Position numbers and translations under genes: made by a program
NCBI RefSeq assembly: GCF_007828045.1
Contig: NZ_VITN01000002.1
Location: forward strand, 124,001 to 188,000
Source: Nitrospirillum amazonense
GTDB lineage: Bacteria > Pseudomonadota > Alphaproteobacteria > Azospirillales > Azospirillaceae
DNA: 64,000 bases
Reading direction: 5' to 3'
In this document: in pieces, positions 38,565-47,649 of the stretch
How positions within the stretch are numbered: the first letter of the stretch is position 1
Layout of the letters: every line of letters begins with the position of its first letter
The notes under the pieces: generated by a model
Told to the model about the DNA's origin: nothing
Databases searched by the model: none
The model's input: only the letters and a program-made list of their open reading frames with translations

Positions 38565-41228
38565 GTGGCCACGGCGACCGGGTCCGCGACGATTCCGCCA
38601 GCCATCGCCTCGGCCGGAATTCCCTATGAACGGCCGCTCAGCCGGGGAACCCAGACCATCCCGTTCAACCCGGACAAGGCGCCCGTGGGCTTGCCCTTCA
38701 TCAAGCTGGACGCCTTCCTCCAGGCCTCGGGGGAGGCCCGCTATATCCATGACCTTCCCCTGCCGCCCCGGGGGGTGAACGGCGCCTTCGTCCTGTCCAG
38801 CCGGGCGCTGGCGCGCTTCGTCTTCCGCATTCCGGACGCGCCGTTAACACCCGTGGACCCGCCCACGCTGACCGCTTGGCTGCGCGGACGCTTTCCAGTG
38901 CTGGTGGCGCTGCTGACCGCCCAGGACGTGCCGGCGGGCCAGAACAACCGCACCGGCGTCCTGGCCGGACAGATCGGTGGCACTGACCCCCTGTTGGCCC
39001 AGGATCAGGTCGAGTGGTACGGGCAACCGATGGCGCTGGTGCTGGCGGAGGATGAGACCGACGCCATTGACATCGCGCACTACGTCCGCCGGTCCTGCAT
39101 CCTCTACGACGACGCCACCAGCGACCCCAACGTGCGTCCCCCCATCCTGACCATCCAGGATGCGAAGGATCAGAACTCGTTGCTCGTCGATACTACCCAT
39201 CCGCCCTACAACCACATCCTGTACGTGATGCGGCCCAACTCTCAACTGGGGTGGGTCGGGCAGACAGGCGCCGTGACCCTGGACGGCAGCGCCTGCCTGA
39301 TCGTGAACGGAACCCAGACTGTCGGTTCCCAAGCCCATTTCTATATGGAGACGCAGTCGGCGCTGGTGGTGCCCGGTGAACGGGGGCAACTGACGGTCAA
39401 TCCATCGTCGCAAAGCCCGGACAGCGTCCAGAGCACCATAGCCGGCGTATTGGGCCTGGCCATAAGCGGGGTCGCGTTGGCGATCAAGCGCATCGGCGGC
39501 GGCTATGGCGGCAAGACCACCCGATCGCCTTTTGTCGCCGCGCCGGCGGCCGTCGCAGCGGCCAAGCTGAAGCGGCCGGTCCGCATCGCCATGCGTCGGG
39601 AAGAGGACATGGAGATGATCGGCCGGCGGCATCCGTATGAAGGCGGTTACAGCCTGGCGGTCGCGACCGGTGAGGGCACGGCGCCGCGGGGGCGGATCCT
39701 GGGCCTTTTCCTGGATCTCTACTCCAACGGCGGCGCCACCTACGACTGTTCGTTCACGGTCATGGACTGCGTCCAGATGCGGATCGACAGCGCCTATATG
39801 GTACCGAACTGGAAAACTCAGGGCCACGTGGCCCGCACCAACCTGGCCAGCAACACCGCCTTCCGGTCCATGGGACTGATCCAGGGCATCTTGATCCTGG
39901 AGGACGCCATCGCCCGCGCCGCCCACGAGCTGGGCATGCGGGCGGAGGCCGTGCGCGAAGTGAACCTGTACCAGCCCGGCCAGCAGAGCGTCGTCGGCAC
40001 CGTGCTCACGGGCTGCTACATCGCCCAGGTCTGGCAATACCTGAAACAGCGGGCGGACTTCGACCGCCGCGCCGCCGCGGTCGAGGATTTCAACCAGCAG
40101 AACCGCTGGCGCAAGCGGGGCATCGCAATGATGCCGGTGCAGTATGGCGCCGGCTACAACGCCGCCTTCCTGGAACAGGCCGGCGCCCTGATCGATGTCG
40201 CGGACCAGGACGGATCGGTACTGGTGCACCAGGGCGGGGTGGAAATCGGCCAGGGCCTCGCCACCAAGATCACCCAGGTGGCGGCAGAAATCCTGAACCT
40301 GCCGATGGCTTTCATAACCATGGCGCCGACCGACCTGCAGGTGGTGCCCAACCCCGTGTCGACCGGCGCGTCGACCGGCTCCGGCTTCAACGCCGAGGCG
40401 GTGCGCGTCGCCTGCCTGGACCTGCGGAACCGGCTGGAGGTCTACTGCCAAGAGCTGCGCGCCAAGTTCGGCGACGCCTGGTGCACCCAGCAGCACATCG
40501 ACTACTGGAATTATCCCGACGGCTGGCAGGCTGTGATCCCGAACGCCGGCGGCCGCCTGATCTGGCAGGCCATCATCAGTTTGGCCCATTTCGACCGGAT
40601 CAATCTGTCGGCACAATCGCGGGTCGCCATCCCCGGCGGCGACAAGCCGGCCGAGAATCTCTACTACACCCCCGGCGCCCCGGAACAAGGGGTCGATCAA
40701 TTCACCGGCTATACCTATTCCGCCGCCTGCACCGAGGTTGAAATCGACGTGCTGACGGGCGAGACCACTGTGCTGCGCACCGACCTAGTCTACGACATCG
40801 GCGACACCCTGAACGCCGCCATCGATATCGGCCAGGTGGAGGGCGCTTTCGTGCAGGGCGCCGGATACGTGCTGACGGAAGACATCGTCATCCAGCCCGA
40901 TGGCTTGGATGTGGGCCGGCTGAACTCCAACAACACCTGGGGCTACAAGCTGCCGGCCATCACGACCATCCCACTGCAATTCAACGTGGGGTTCTATCCC
41001 CGCACCGGCCCGATCGAAACCGCGAGCCGCGACATGGTCCTGGGATCCAAGGAGGTCGGTGAACCGCCCCTGGTGCTGGCGGCCTCGGTCTACCTGGCGC
41101 TCAAGAACGCGGTCCTCGCCGCCCGGCGGGACCGGGGCCGGGCCGACTGGTTCGCGCTGGCGGTGCCAGCCACGGTGCAGCGCGTACGTGAGGCCTGCCT
41201 GGTCGATGCCGGGGACCTGCGGATCTGA
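38565..41228 (+). CDS. Xanthine-dehydrogenase-like molybdopterin part
   Basis: The 887 residues from GTG at 38565 form the molybdenum domain: ASGEARYIHDLP start, RIGGGYGGKTTRS, LASNTAFRSMGLIQGILILE, GGVEIGQGLATKITQVAAEI, STGASTGSGFNAEA, and SKEVGEPPLVLA, where Glu833 matches the catalytic base of XDH. The substrate is not certain: purine, aldehyde or other heterocycle. GTG has no ribosome site, and the frame is open back to the TAA at 38501 with conserved sequence before it (GFTDVYRRHLAESFLYKFFI). So it may be the second half of one fused, eukaryote-like XDH chain interrupted by a single stop, and the true start is unclear. Two exported haem proteins follow within 50 nt gaps. Confidence 0.85.
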   Translation: MATATGSATIPPAIASAGIPYERPLSRGTQTIPFNPDKAPVGLPFIKLDAFLQASGEARYIHDLPLPPRGVNGAFVLSSRALARFVFRIPDAPLTPVDPPTLTAWLRGRFPVLVALLTAQDVPAGQNNRTGVLAGQIGGTDPLLAQDQVEWYGQPMALVLAEDETDAIDIAHYVRRSCILYDDATSDPNVRPPILTIQDAKDQNSLLVDTTHPPYNHILYVMRPNSQLGWVGQTGAVTLDGSACLIVNGTQTVGSQAHFYMETQSALVVPGERGQLTVNPSSQSPDSVQSTIAGVLGLAISGVALAIKRIGGGYGGKTTRSPFVAAPAAVAAAKLKRPVRIAMRREEDMEMIGRRHPYEGGYSLAVATGEGTAPRGRILGLFLDLYSNGGATYDCSFTVMDCVQMRIDSAYMVPNWKTQGHVARTNLASNTAFRSMGLIQGILILEDAIARAAHELGMRAEAVREVNLYQPGQQSVVGTVLTGCYIAQVWQYLKQRADFDRRAAAVEDFNQQNRWRKRGIAMMPVQYGAGYNAAFLEQAGALIDVADQDGSVLVHQGGVEIGQGLATKITQVAAEILNLPMAFITMAPTDLQVVPNPVSTGASTGSGFNAEAVRVACLDLRNRLEVYCQELRAKFGDAWCTQQHIDYWNYPDGWQAVIPNAGGRLIWQAIISLAHFDRINLSAQSRVAIPGGDKPAENLYYTPGAPEQGVDQFTGYTYSAACTEVEIDVLTGETTVLRTDLVYDIGDTLNAAIDIGQVEGAFVQGAGYVLTEDIVIQPDGLDVGRLNSNNTWGYKLPAITTIPLQFNVGFYPRTGPIETASRDMVLGSKEVGEPPLVLAASVYLALKNAVLAARRDRGRADWFALAVPATVQRVREACLVDAGDLRI

Positions 41229-41275
41229 GACGCGCCGGGGCGTGCCGGAAACGCCTGGAACAAAGGGAGCGGGAA

Positions 41276-42652
41276 ATGCGCAGCCTGATGCATGTCGCCT
41301 GCGGAATGTTGGGGGTGCTGCTGGCCGCCACCGCGCACGCGCGGGAACCGGCGGCCGGAAAATCGGCCGATCCGGCGCAGTTGGCGCTTCGCGACGCGGT
41401 GAACCGCCCACCGGGGGACTGGGATGGGCATCGGTTCGCGCTCAGCCATCAGTATCCCGCCACCAAGCCGACCTGCGACGCCCCCTGGCTGCGGCAGGAG
41501 GTGTCCTTCACCGACCCCAACCCGTCGTGGGAACAGTGGCAAGCCTATATCCAGACCATCGTCGACTACGTCTGGGAGGATCAGGATCCCAACCTGCCCG
41601 ACCGGCTGGGCTGGAAGGTCGCCGTCAGGGGCAAGGTGCGCTGGTTCCATGTGCCCTGGATGGCCTATGACGGCCAGCGTGGCCGGGAATACGTCCACGG
41701 CCTGACCAATGAGCTGTCGACCGCGGAGTCCACGTTCAGGGGCGGCTGCCGGGGCAGCGGCCGGCATCATCTGCCGGGGGCCGTCGCCGTCGACGGCGTG
41801 GATCCCCTGTTCGAGACTTGGTCGGTGGGGATGTACAATCCCTGCGGCGCCTGGTCCCTGGGGCAGGCCATCCCGCATACCGGCGTGCCGGCCACCACCG
41901 ACGGCGGCGCCCTGGCCCGGGGGCTGCCGTTCCCCGAAGGCACGGTCGTCATCAAGATCCTGAACACCACCGCCGATGAAAAGGCGGTGCCCTACCTGAA
42001 GGGCTCCACGAACTGGAGCGCCGACGGCCATGTGCGGACCTCGCCCACGCAGTATGAAACCTGCCGGCGGGCGGTGACCAAGGTGCACATGGTGCAGATG
42101 GACATCGCCGTGGTCGATCCCCGCTCCCCCACCCGCTGGGTCTACAGCACCCTGGCGTACGACGGCCGCCTGCCGGGCCCCACCGTCCGGTCGCGCCTGG
42201 TGCCCCTGGGCGTGCAATGGGGCAGCGACGGGCTGACCTTCCCGGCGGTGCCCCAGGGAAAAAGCCGGCCGTTGCGGGAAACCATCCACGCCCCCATCGA
42301 CCTGCCGCAGCACTATGGCTGCCAGGGGCGCCTGGCAGGGGTGGTCGACCAGGCCAATTCCAGTTGCGTGTCCTGCCACATGGGGGCCTACGCGGCCCCG
42401 GTGGGCGTCCTCGGTGTCCAGGGCAAGAATGTCCCGGCCATCTTCACCTTCGACGATATCTGCACCCGGAACACACCGGACAACCAGGCCTATTTCTCCG
42501 ACTACAAATACCCGGCGGGCTACCCGTCCGGGGCGTTCAAGACGGCCATTCCGCTGGACAGTTCATTGCAACTGGCGGTCGCCTTCCAGCAATACGCCGT
42601 CGCCACCACCCGGCCCACCAACCCGCCGACATGCCCACCGGCCGGCCGCTAG
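41276..42652 (+). CDS. Exported single-haem protein A, unknown family
   Basis: The 458-residue protein has a Sec signal peptide (residues about 1-22, ending AHARE) and one c-type haem site, CVSCH at 364-368. The region before it is beta-rich with many Trp (WEQWQAYIQTIVDYVWEDQD, VRWFHVPWMAYDGQRGREYV, GAWSLGQAIPH). I do not recognise the family beyond a cytochrome-c-like haem segment at the end. AAAGGGAG lies 6 nt before ATG at 41276. It starts 47 nt after the molybdenum gene and ends 45 nt before haem protein B, so the three are likely one operon. It may be an electron acceptor in the periplasm. Confidence 0.75.
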   Translation: MRSLMHVACGMLGVLLAATAHAREPAAGKSADPAQLALRDAVNRPPGDWDGHRFALSHQYPATKPTCDAPWLRQEVSFTDPNPSWEQWQAYIQTIVDYVWEDQDPNLPDRLGWKVAVRGKVRWFHVPWMAYDGQRGREYVHGLTNELSTAESTFRGGCRGSGRHHLPGAVAVDGVDPLFETWSVGMYNPCGAWSLGQAIPHTGVPATTDGGALARGLPFPEGTVVIKILNTTADEKAVPYLKGSTNWSADGHVRTSPTQYETCRRAVTKVHMVQMDIAVVDPRSPTRWVYSTLAYDGRLPGPTVRSRLVPLGVQWGSDGLTFPAVPQGKSRPLRETIHAPIDLPQHYGCQGRLAGVVDQANSSCVSCHMGAYAAPVGVLGVQGKNVPAIFTFDDICTRNTPDNQAYFSDYKYPAGYPSGAFKTAIPLDSSLQLAVAFQQYAVATTRPTNPPTCPPAGR

Positions 42653-42697
42653 GACGCCCGGGGCCGGCCGAACCTTTCTGACCAGGGGAGTTTCAAG

Positions 42698-44512
42698 ATG
42701 ACGAGTGCGCATGGACGACGCCACCGCGCGGCGCCTTGGCTATGGGCGGCGCTGGCACTGGAACTGGCCATGGGGACCATCCCCGCCACCGCCGTGGCCG
42801 ACGAGGTGGACGCCGCGGCGATCATCAAGCAGATCACCTCCCGCAATGATGTGGTGTCACCGCTGCCGCCGACCGATATTCACGGCGGTGCCGCGAACAC
42901 CGACCTGCAGGGCGCCGCCTTTTTCGCCTGGCAGGAATTCATCGCCCTGAACTGGCCGGCGGCGCAGTCGAACGGCGTGGTGCAGCGCGACGTCCCGGAC
43001 GAGAAAGCCGTGTTCGGCCAACCCGGCGCGGGGCCGCTGGTGTGGCAGACATACCGGCAAAAGGTGGAGATATTCCCTGGCGCCAATGCCCTGACCGCCC
43101 CGCCCCACGGCTACCAAGCCCACGGCGTCGACTACGGCTACAACGATCCCCCGAAGTACCAGTACAAGGAAACCATCGCCGCCTGTCCGGGCGAACCGCC
43201 GGTGGGGCAGACTCCATGGGTCAACCTGGACGAAACCAGCCAGATCGAATTGGACACCATGTACGCCGGCATCCTGCGGGATGAAGCGCCGTCCACGAAG
43301 AACAGCGCGCCGCAACTGATCCGCTTCCTGGCCAAGGCTAACAAGACGGAATACGACTACGTCGCCGCAAACAAGTTCTGGTATTCCGGCACCGGCACGC
43401 CCTTGCAGGCGCAGATCGACACCTGGACGACGGCCTTGGCGCATAAGAAGGTGCCGGCTCCCGGCACCGTCCCGGCCCTACCGACCGGCACGTTCGAGGT
43501 CAAGTCCGCCTGGCGGCCCCTGGCCAAGGGCGAGGATCGCAACCGCTTCCACATGGCCACCGTCCGTTATTACGAAAAAGTGCGGTTCGGCACGTCCGCG
43601 GTTGCGGTGCCGTGCTACCGGCAAGACGAATGGGCCCTGGTGGCGCTGCACATCATCCAGAAAACCCCTTCCGCCCCCTACTTCGTCTTCGCCACCTTCG
43701 AGCAGGCCGACAACATCCTGACGGCCGACGGCAAGCCTCTCGAGAATGACAACGGTGTCGCCATCAACCTGCCGGGCCAGCCCCCATCCCCGACCCAGCC
43801 CGCCTTGACCTACACGGACGATCCCCAGACGCCAAAAGTCACGGCGGTACCGGCGGAGTTCTGTAACGATACCGGCAGCCGGCTGTATTTTCGCGAACTA
43901 CCGCCGGCGCCTGCCAGCCCCAGCTCGCCAGTGCGCCCGCCCGCCCCCGGCACGCCGGTCGGCGGCAACATCTGCGTCAACAACCGCTATGAGCGTATTC
44001 CGTCCATCATCGCGACCATCAACCAAGCTGTGCACGCCAGCATCAAGCTTTACAACGATGACCATCAACTGAAGGATTCACCTTGGCTGCACTATAAGTT
44101 GGTCAACGTGCAGGCGGTTCCCTTCAACAAGAAGGACATCGTGCCAACGTTTTCCTCCACGCGGCAGGTGGGAAACTTCTTCCAAGCCAACATCGTTGTC
44201 GAAACCGACTACACACTGCAGCAATTCGTGGCACGGATCGCGGACAACCAGGCACCCACGGCCTATCCCAAGGGCGGCACCCAGCCCGATTTCCAGAACG
44301 TGTATGTGGCCGGTCCGCATGGCTTCACCACCTATCAGATGGGGGGATGCATGGGCTGCCATGGTAACGCCCAGGTTGGCGGCACGGACTTCAGCTTCAT
44401 CCTGGGGGGCAACCGCTTCAATTCCGAACCCGATACCCCCGACCCGACGAATGCCGCGTTGAAGCGGTCGTATTTCCACGAACTGTTCGACCACGCGGCG
44501 GTCGCCAAATAA
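42698..44512 (+). CDS. Exported single-haem protein B, unknown family
   Basis: The 604-residue protein has a signal peptide (residues about 1-35, ending ATAVADE) and one haem motif, CMGCH at 551-555, within MGGCMGCHGNAQVGGTDFSF. Its body has a Trp-rich start (LQGAAFFAWQEFIALNWPAA) and Pro-rich linkers (LPPAPASPSSPVRPPAPGTP). The late position of the haem and its short tail are similar to haem protein A, though overall likeness is weak. AGGGGAG 8 nt before ATG at 42698 supports the start. Function unknown; membership in a redox chain with the molybdo-flavoprotein is inferred only from the operon. Confidence 0.75.
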   Translation: MTSAHGRRHRAAPWLWAALALELAMGTIPATAVADEVDAAAIIKQITSRNDVVSPLPPTDIHGGAANTDLQGAAFFAWQEFIALNWPAAQSNGVVQRDVPDEKAVFGQPGAGPLVWQTYRQKVEIFPGANALTAPPHGYQAHGVDYGYNDPPKYQYKETIAACPGEPPVGQTPWVNLDETSQIELDTMYAGILRDEAPSTKNSAPQLIRFLAKANKTEYDYVAANKFWYSGTGTPLQAQIDTWTTALAHKKVPAPGTVPALPTGTFEVKSAWRPLAKGEDRNRFHMATVRYYEKVRFGTSAVAVPCYRQDEWALVALHIIQKTPSAPYFVFATFEQADNILTADGKPLENDNGVAINLPGQPPSPTQPALTYTDDPQTPKVTAVPAEFCNDTGSRLYFRELPPAPASPSSPVRPPAPGTPVGGNICVNNRYERIPSIIATINQAVHASIKLYNDDHQLKDSPWLHYKLVNVQAVPFNKKDIVPTFSSTRQVGNFFQANIVVETDYTLQQFVARIADNQAPTAYPKGGTQPDFQNVYVAGPHGFTTYQMGGCMGCHGNAQVGGTDFSFILGGNRFNSEPDTPDPTNAALKRSYFHELFDHAAVAK

Positions 44513-44594
44513 AGAGATTCCCTCGGCTGAACGTAAATGAGAAAGGTCTATTCGCATTCGAGGTGGTGGGTAAGAGGAGCAAAATCCCGGGCGG

Positions 44595-44742
44595 TGACCA
44601 CCACCATTAGCCTGTTCGGCCTAAACCCGGACACCACCTTGGTCACGGTCGTCGGCATACTCTGGTGGAGATGCCGGTCATGCTGTCGGTGGTGCTCCTC
44701 AAGAATGTCTCCCGGGCCCGGTATGAACGCGGCGCCACCTGA
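44595..44742 (+). pseudogene. C-terminal remnant of Acr3-type arsenite efflux transporter
   Basis: One frame gives ISLFGLNPDTTLVTVVGIL and, after a frameshift near 44665, another gives LVEMPVMLSVVLLKNVSRAR and then YERGAT plus a stop at 44742. Joined, this is the last membrane helix and tail of Acr3 transporters (VSLFG...TVVGVLVEVPVMLSVV). Nothing of the upstream 300 residues is present. It is a decayed fragment with no function of its own. Confidence 0.7.
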
Positions 44743-44974
44743 CGTACTGCACCGGCTTTACCAGCACGAGTTTATTTCCGGCGTGGACGCAGACCAGATC
44801 GTCTGCTGGGACATGCTAATGCACGCGTAATTGGTTGCGGGGGCCCGCAACCAACGATACTTGCGCTTGGTTGAACATCAGGTTCCCCGAATGGCGGCCT
44901 GACTGAAATGCTTGGTATCGGCGACAAGGGAGAACGCAGCGCCCGCTTCGCCGCCGCGCATGTAGGCGAAATCA
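44743..44974. other. Intergenic region after Acr3 remnant
   Basis: No supported gene. A short frame (44861 onward, starting near MLGIGDKGERS) overlaps the regulator gene's 3' end and has no recognisable family. The region separates the plus-strand cassette from the minus-strand mxa operon and should hold the operon's terminator, but no strong hairpin with T-run was found. Confidence 0.3.
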
Positions 44975-45607
44975 TCAACTGTCCATCTGGTTCGAAATCG
45001 CGAAGCGGATCAGGCCGGCCAGGTTCTTGACCCGCAGCTTGTCGCGCATGAGCGACGAGGCGTTGGCGACGGTCTTGTAGCTGATGCCCAGCTTGGCGGC
45101 GATCTGGTCATAAGTGTTGCCGCGGGCGAGCAGCGCCAGCACCTGCTTCTCCCGTTCCGACAGGTCTTTGGCCGGCATGCTGTCGGCACGGCTGCGCAGC
45201 AGGGCCACCTGCATGGCCAGCTTGTGGTTCAGATGCGGCTCCCCCGCCAGGGCACGCTCACAGGCGGCCATCAGTTCCGATGGTGGCGCGTCCTTCAGCA
45301 CATAGCCCAGGGCCCCGCACTCCAGCGCCCGCGCCACGACGGTGGGATCGTTGTGCATGCTGAACACGACGACGCGCGCGTTGACGTTGGAGGTGCGGAT
45401 GCGGCGGATCAGGGACAGGCCGCCCAAGTCGTCGCCGCTGAACGTCAGGTCGGCGATGACCATGTCCGGCTTGCGCCGCAGGAAGGAGCGATAGCCCGCC
45501 ACCACCGACCCGGCGTCCAAGACCGTCTGCACCCCCATGTCCTGCAGGACCCGGCGACAGCCTTGGTAAACGATGGGATGGTCGTCAACGACAAGGGCTG
45601 TGGTCAT
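44975..45607 (-). CDS. NarL/FixJ response regulator of the mxa operon (MxaX-like)
   Basis: The 210-residue protein has a receiver (LVVDDHPIVYQG, phospho-Asp in MVIADLTFSGDDLG, VVFSMHN, LKD) and a LuxR-type helix-turn-helix (LSEREKQVLALLARGNTYDQ, IAAKLGISYKTVAN). Its ATG overlaps the kinase stop by 1 nt. In Paracoccus the mxaYX pair controls methanol oxidation; this is the same domain combination, at the end of the mxa operon instead of upstream. It likely activates the mxaF promoter. Confidence 0.9.
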   Translation of the reverse strand: MTTALVVDDHPIVYQGCRRVLQDMGVQTVLDAGSVVAGYRSFLRRKPDMVIADLTFSGDDLGGLSLIRRIRTSNVNARVVVFSMHNDPTVVARALECGALGYVLKDAPPSELMAACERALAGEPHLNHKLAMQVALLRSRADSMPAKDLSEREKQVLALLARGNTYDQIAAKLGISYKTVANASSLMRDKLRVKNLAGLIRFAISNQMDS

Positions 45608-47121
45608 CAGGTCGTCTCCTGGGAAATGGACCGGGCAAGGTCTTCAATGGCGTCCAGCGGCAGGCGGATGGTCAGCATGGTGCCGTCGGTCGAGGTGCGC
45701 AGATCAAACCAGCCGGACAGCGCGTCCACCCGTTCCCGCATGCCGGACAGGCCCATGCCCGGCCGGCTGCGCTGGTTGAACCCCTTGCCGTCATCTTCGA
45801 TCCGCATTTCCAGGTATGCGGTGCCGGCGTCCGTCACCTCCCCGAAGGTCAAACGCACCTGCTGGGCGCGGGCATGGCGGATGGCGTTCAACAGGCCCTC
45901 CCGGGCGCAGCGATAGAAGGTGAGGTCGACGATGACACCGTAGCTGTCGTGCAGAATGCCGAAGCTGTGGTCGATGACGGGGCCATTTCCCGCGCCACCG
46001 CCCTCGCTGAAGTCCAGCAGAACCTTATGAACACAATCCTTGAGCGGCACCTGGCCCAGGGCCATGGGCCGCAGGCCATCCAACACTTGGCGGTTCACCC
46101 GCTTGATGTTCTGCACCAGGGAGACGACATCCTGCGCCCGCTCATGCAAGCGGGCATCCGTCTCCCGCCCCTGTGTCATGGTGACGATGGAGGCGGCGCT
46201 GGCCTCCAGCGCGAACAGGCAGGGGCCGACGTCGTCATGCAATTCCATGGCGGTGCGCCGCCGTTCGTCGTCATGCGCGGTCAACAGCTTGCGGTTCAGG
46301 TCGCGGTTGGCCTGGTTGGCCGCCAGCAGCGCCGCCGCCGCCTTGTTGAAATGGTCGGTGATCTGCCCCAGCTCCCGCGAGGATGGCCGTGGCAGACGCA
46401 CCATATAGTTCTTGCCCTCCAGTTCCCGCAGCCCCGCCCCCAGGCGGGTGAGCGGCGCCAACACGCGCCCGAAGGCTAGGTAGAGGACGGCCAGGATGGC
46501 CAGATTGACGCCAAGTACCAAGCCCATGACCGAACGGGCGTAGGTCCAGGCCTCATCAATCTCATCGCTGGGTTCGGACTCCACCGTCACCGCACCGATG
46601 TGCCGCTGCCGCACGACGATGGGGAAGACCTTGGACTCGATGGGCGGGGCGATCAGTCGGTTGAACCAACGCGGCGCCTCGGCATAGGTGTCGGCGCTGG
46701 CATGCCCGACGGCGGCGGCGCCTTGGGCGGGAAACGGTTGCCGGCTGCCCTCGATCACCCGGCCGCTATTGTCCGTCACCGTGATCTTGACGTGCCGCAG
46801 GGAGCGCAACGGCAGGGGCACGTTCTCCAGCCGGGGCGTGCCGGTATCATCGGCCAGCAGCCGGGTGGCATCGGCCACCAGCAGGTCGGCCAGTTGGATG
46901 GAGGATGCGATCTCCAGGCGGGTGGAGGTCCGCGCCTTCAGGATGATGACGCCGCCCAACAGCACCGCCGCCACGCAGTCGACCGCCAGCACGATGGCGA
47001 TCAGACGGACGCGCAGCGAATAGCGCGACACGTCGAACACACCCACGCGGCGTGGCCATACCGACGTATCCGCCACCGGTTCAACCATGGGCACCGAACT
47101 ACGCGGCAATGACGTATCCAT
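45607..47121 (-). CDS. NarX-type sensor histidine kinase of the mxa operon (MxaY-like)
   Basis: The 504-residue protein has a membrane segment near residues 33-60, a periplasmic region of about 140 residues, a second segment near 200-220 (VMGLVLGVNLAILAVLYLAF), HAMP, a HisKA_3 domain with the phospho-His in RTAMELHDDVGPCLFALEA, and a HATPase (LLNAIRHARAQQVRL, DDGKGFN, GMGLSGMRERV). It should sense a periplasmic signal, perhaps methanol or formaldehyde, and phosphorylate the regulator downstream. It lies 9 nt after the lipoprotein gene. Confidence 0.9.
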   Translation of the reverse strand: MDTSLPRSSVPMVEPVADTSVWPRRVGVFDVSRYSLRVRLIAIVLAVDCVAAVLLGGVIILKARTSTRLEIASSIQLADLLVADATRLLADDTGTPRLENVPLPLRSLRHVKITVTDNSGRVIEGSRQPFPAQGAAAVGHASADTYAEAPRWFNRLIAPPIESKVFPIVVRQRHIGAVTVESEPSDEIDEAWTYARSVMGLVLGVNLAILAVLYLAFGRVLAPLTRLGAGLRELEGKNYMVRLPRPSSRELGQITDHFNKAAAALLAANQANRDLNRKLLTAHDDERRRTAMELHDDVGPCLFALEASAASIVTMTQGRETDARLHERAQDVVSLVQNIKRVNRQVLDGLRPMALGQVPLKDCVHKVLLDFSEGGGAGNGPVIDHSFGILHDSYGVIVDLTFYRCAREGLLNAIRHARAQQVRLTFGEVTDAGTAYLEMRIEDDGKGFNQRSRPGMGLSGMRERVDALSGWFDLRTSTDGTMLTIRLPLDAIEDLARSISQETT

Positions 47122-47130
47122 CCCTGCCCG

Positions 47131-47649
47131 TCATAGGTTGTTTTGGGCCTTATAGGACGCGACCAGCCGCGCCAGCGCAGCCGACCGTTCCATGCCTGAT
47201 TTCCGCAAGTTTAGGTAATGCTGGCACAACGCACCATAGATTTGCTTGTGCGCCGTGGCGTCAGCCACATCGATCATGCCCACCAGGATATCCACGGCCA
47301 GTTCAGGCTGCCCCATTTCCATCAGCGCGTCGCTGATTTGGGCGGTGCGGTTGGCGATCATGCGCGGTTCCTCGATGAAGCGCTCCGCCGCCTGGCGCAG
47401 GGCCCGGCGCAGGCGATCCACCTCCGGATCGGTGGCCAATACCGGGCGCCCCACCTCCCGGCGGCGCAGCCACAGGGCGGGTTCCATCGTCTCATTGACG
47501 TCCAGCCAGGCGGGCAGCTTCTCATTTCCCTGCCTCGCCACCACCTTGCCTGTCGGCGCCGGTTCCGCCCCGTCATCGCAAGCCATGAGTGCCAGGCCGC
47601 AGAGCACAAGGACCACCCGGGTTGCCGTCTTGCAGGTCGCCACCCTCAC
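47131..47649 (-). CDS. Small lipoprotein in mxa operon (MxaH-like position)
   Basis: The 172-residue protein has a lipoprotein signal with LALMAC (Cys near 24), then a helical body (PEVDRLRRALRQAAERFIEE, ISDALMEMGQPELAVDILVG, IYGALCQHYLNLRKSGMERS) that looks TPR-like. I do not know the family. In Methylobacterium, mxaE and mxaH of unknown function follow mxaD; this gene holds a similar place. The start overlaps the propeller gene by 4 nt. Confidence 0.75.
   Translation of the reverse strand: MRVATCKTATRVVLVLCGLALMACDDGAEPAPTGKVVARQGNEKLPAWLDVNETMEPALWLRRREVGRPVLATDPEVDRLRRALRQAAERFIEEPRMIANRTAQISDALMEMGQPELAVDILVGMIDVADATAHKQIYGALCQHYLNLRKSGMERSAALARLVASYKAQNNL

Noticed and set aside
44861-45030. 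Short plus-strand frame beginning near MLGIGDKGERS
   Set aside because: It overlaps the 3' end of the response regulator, has no family likeness and no convincing start.
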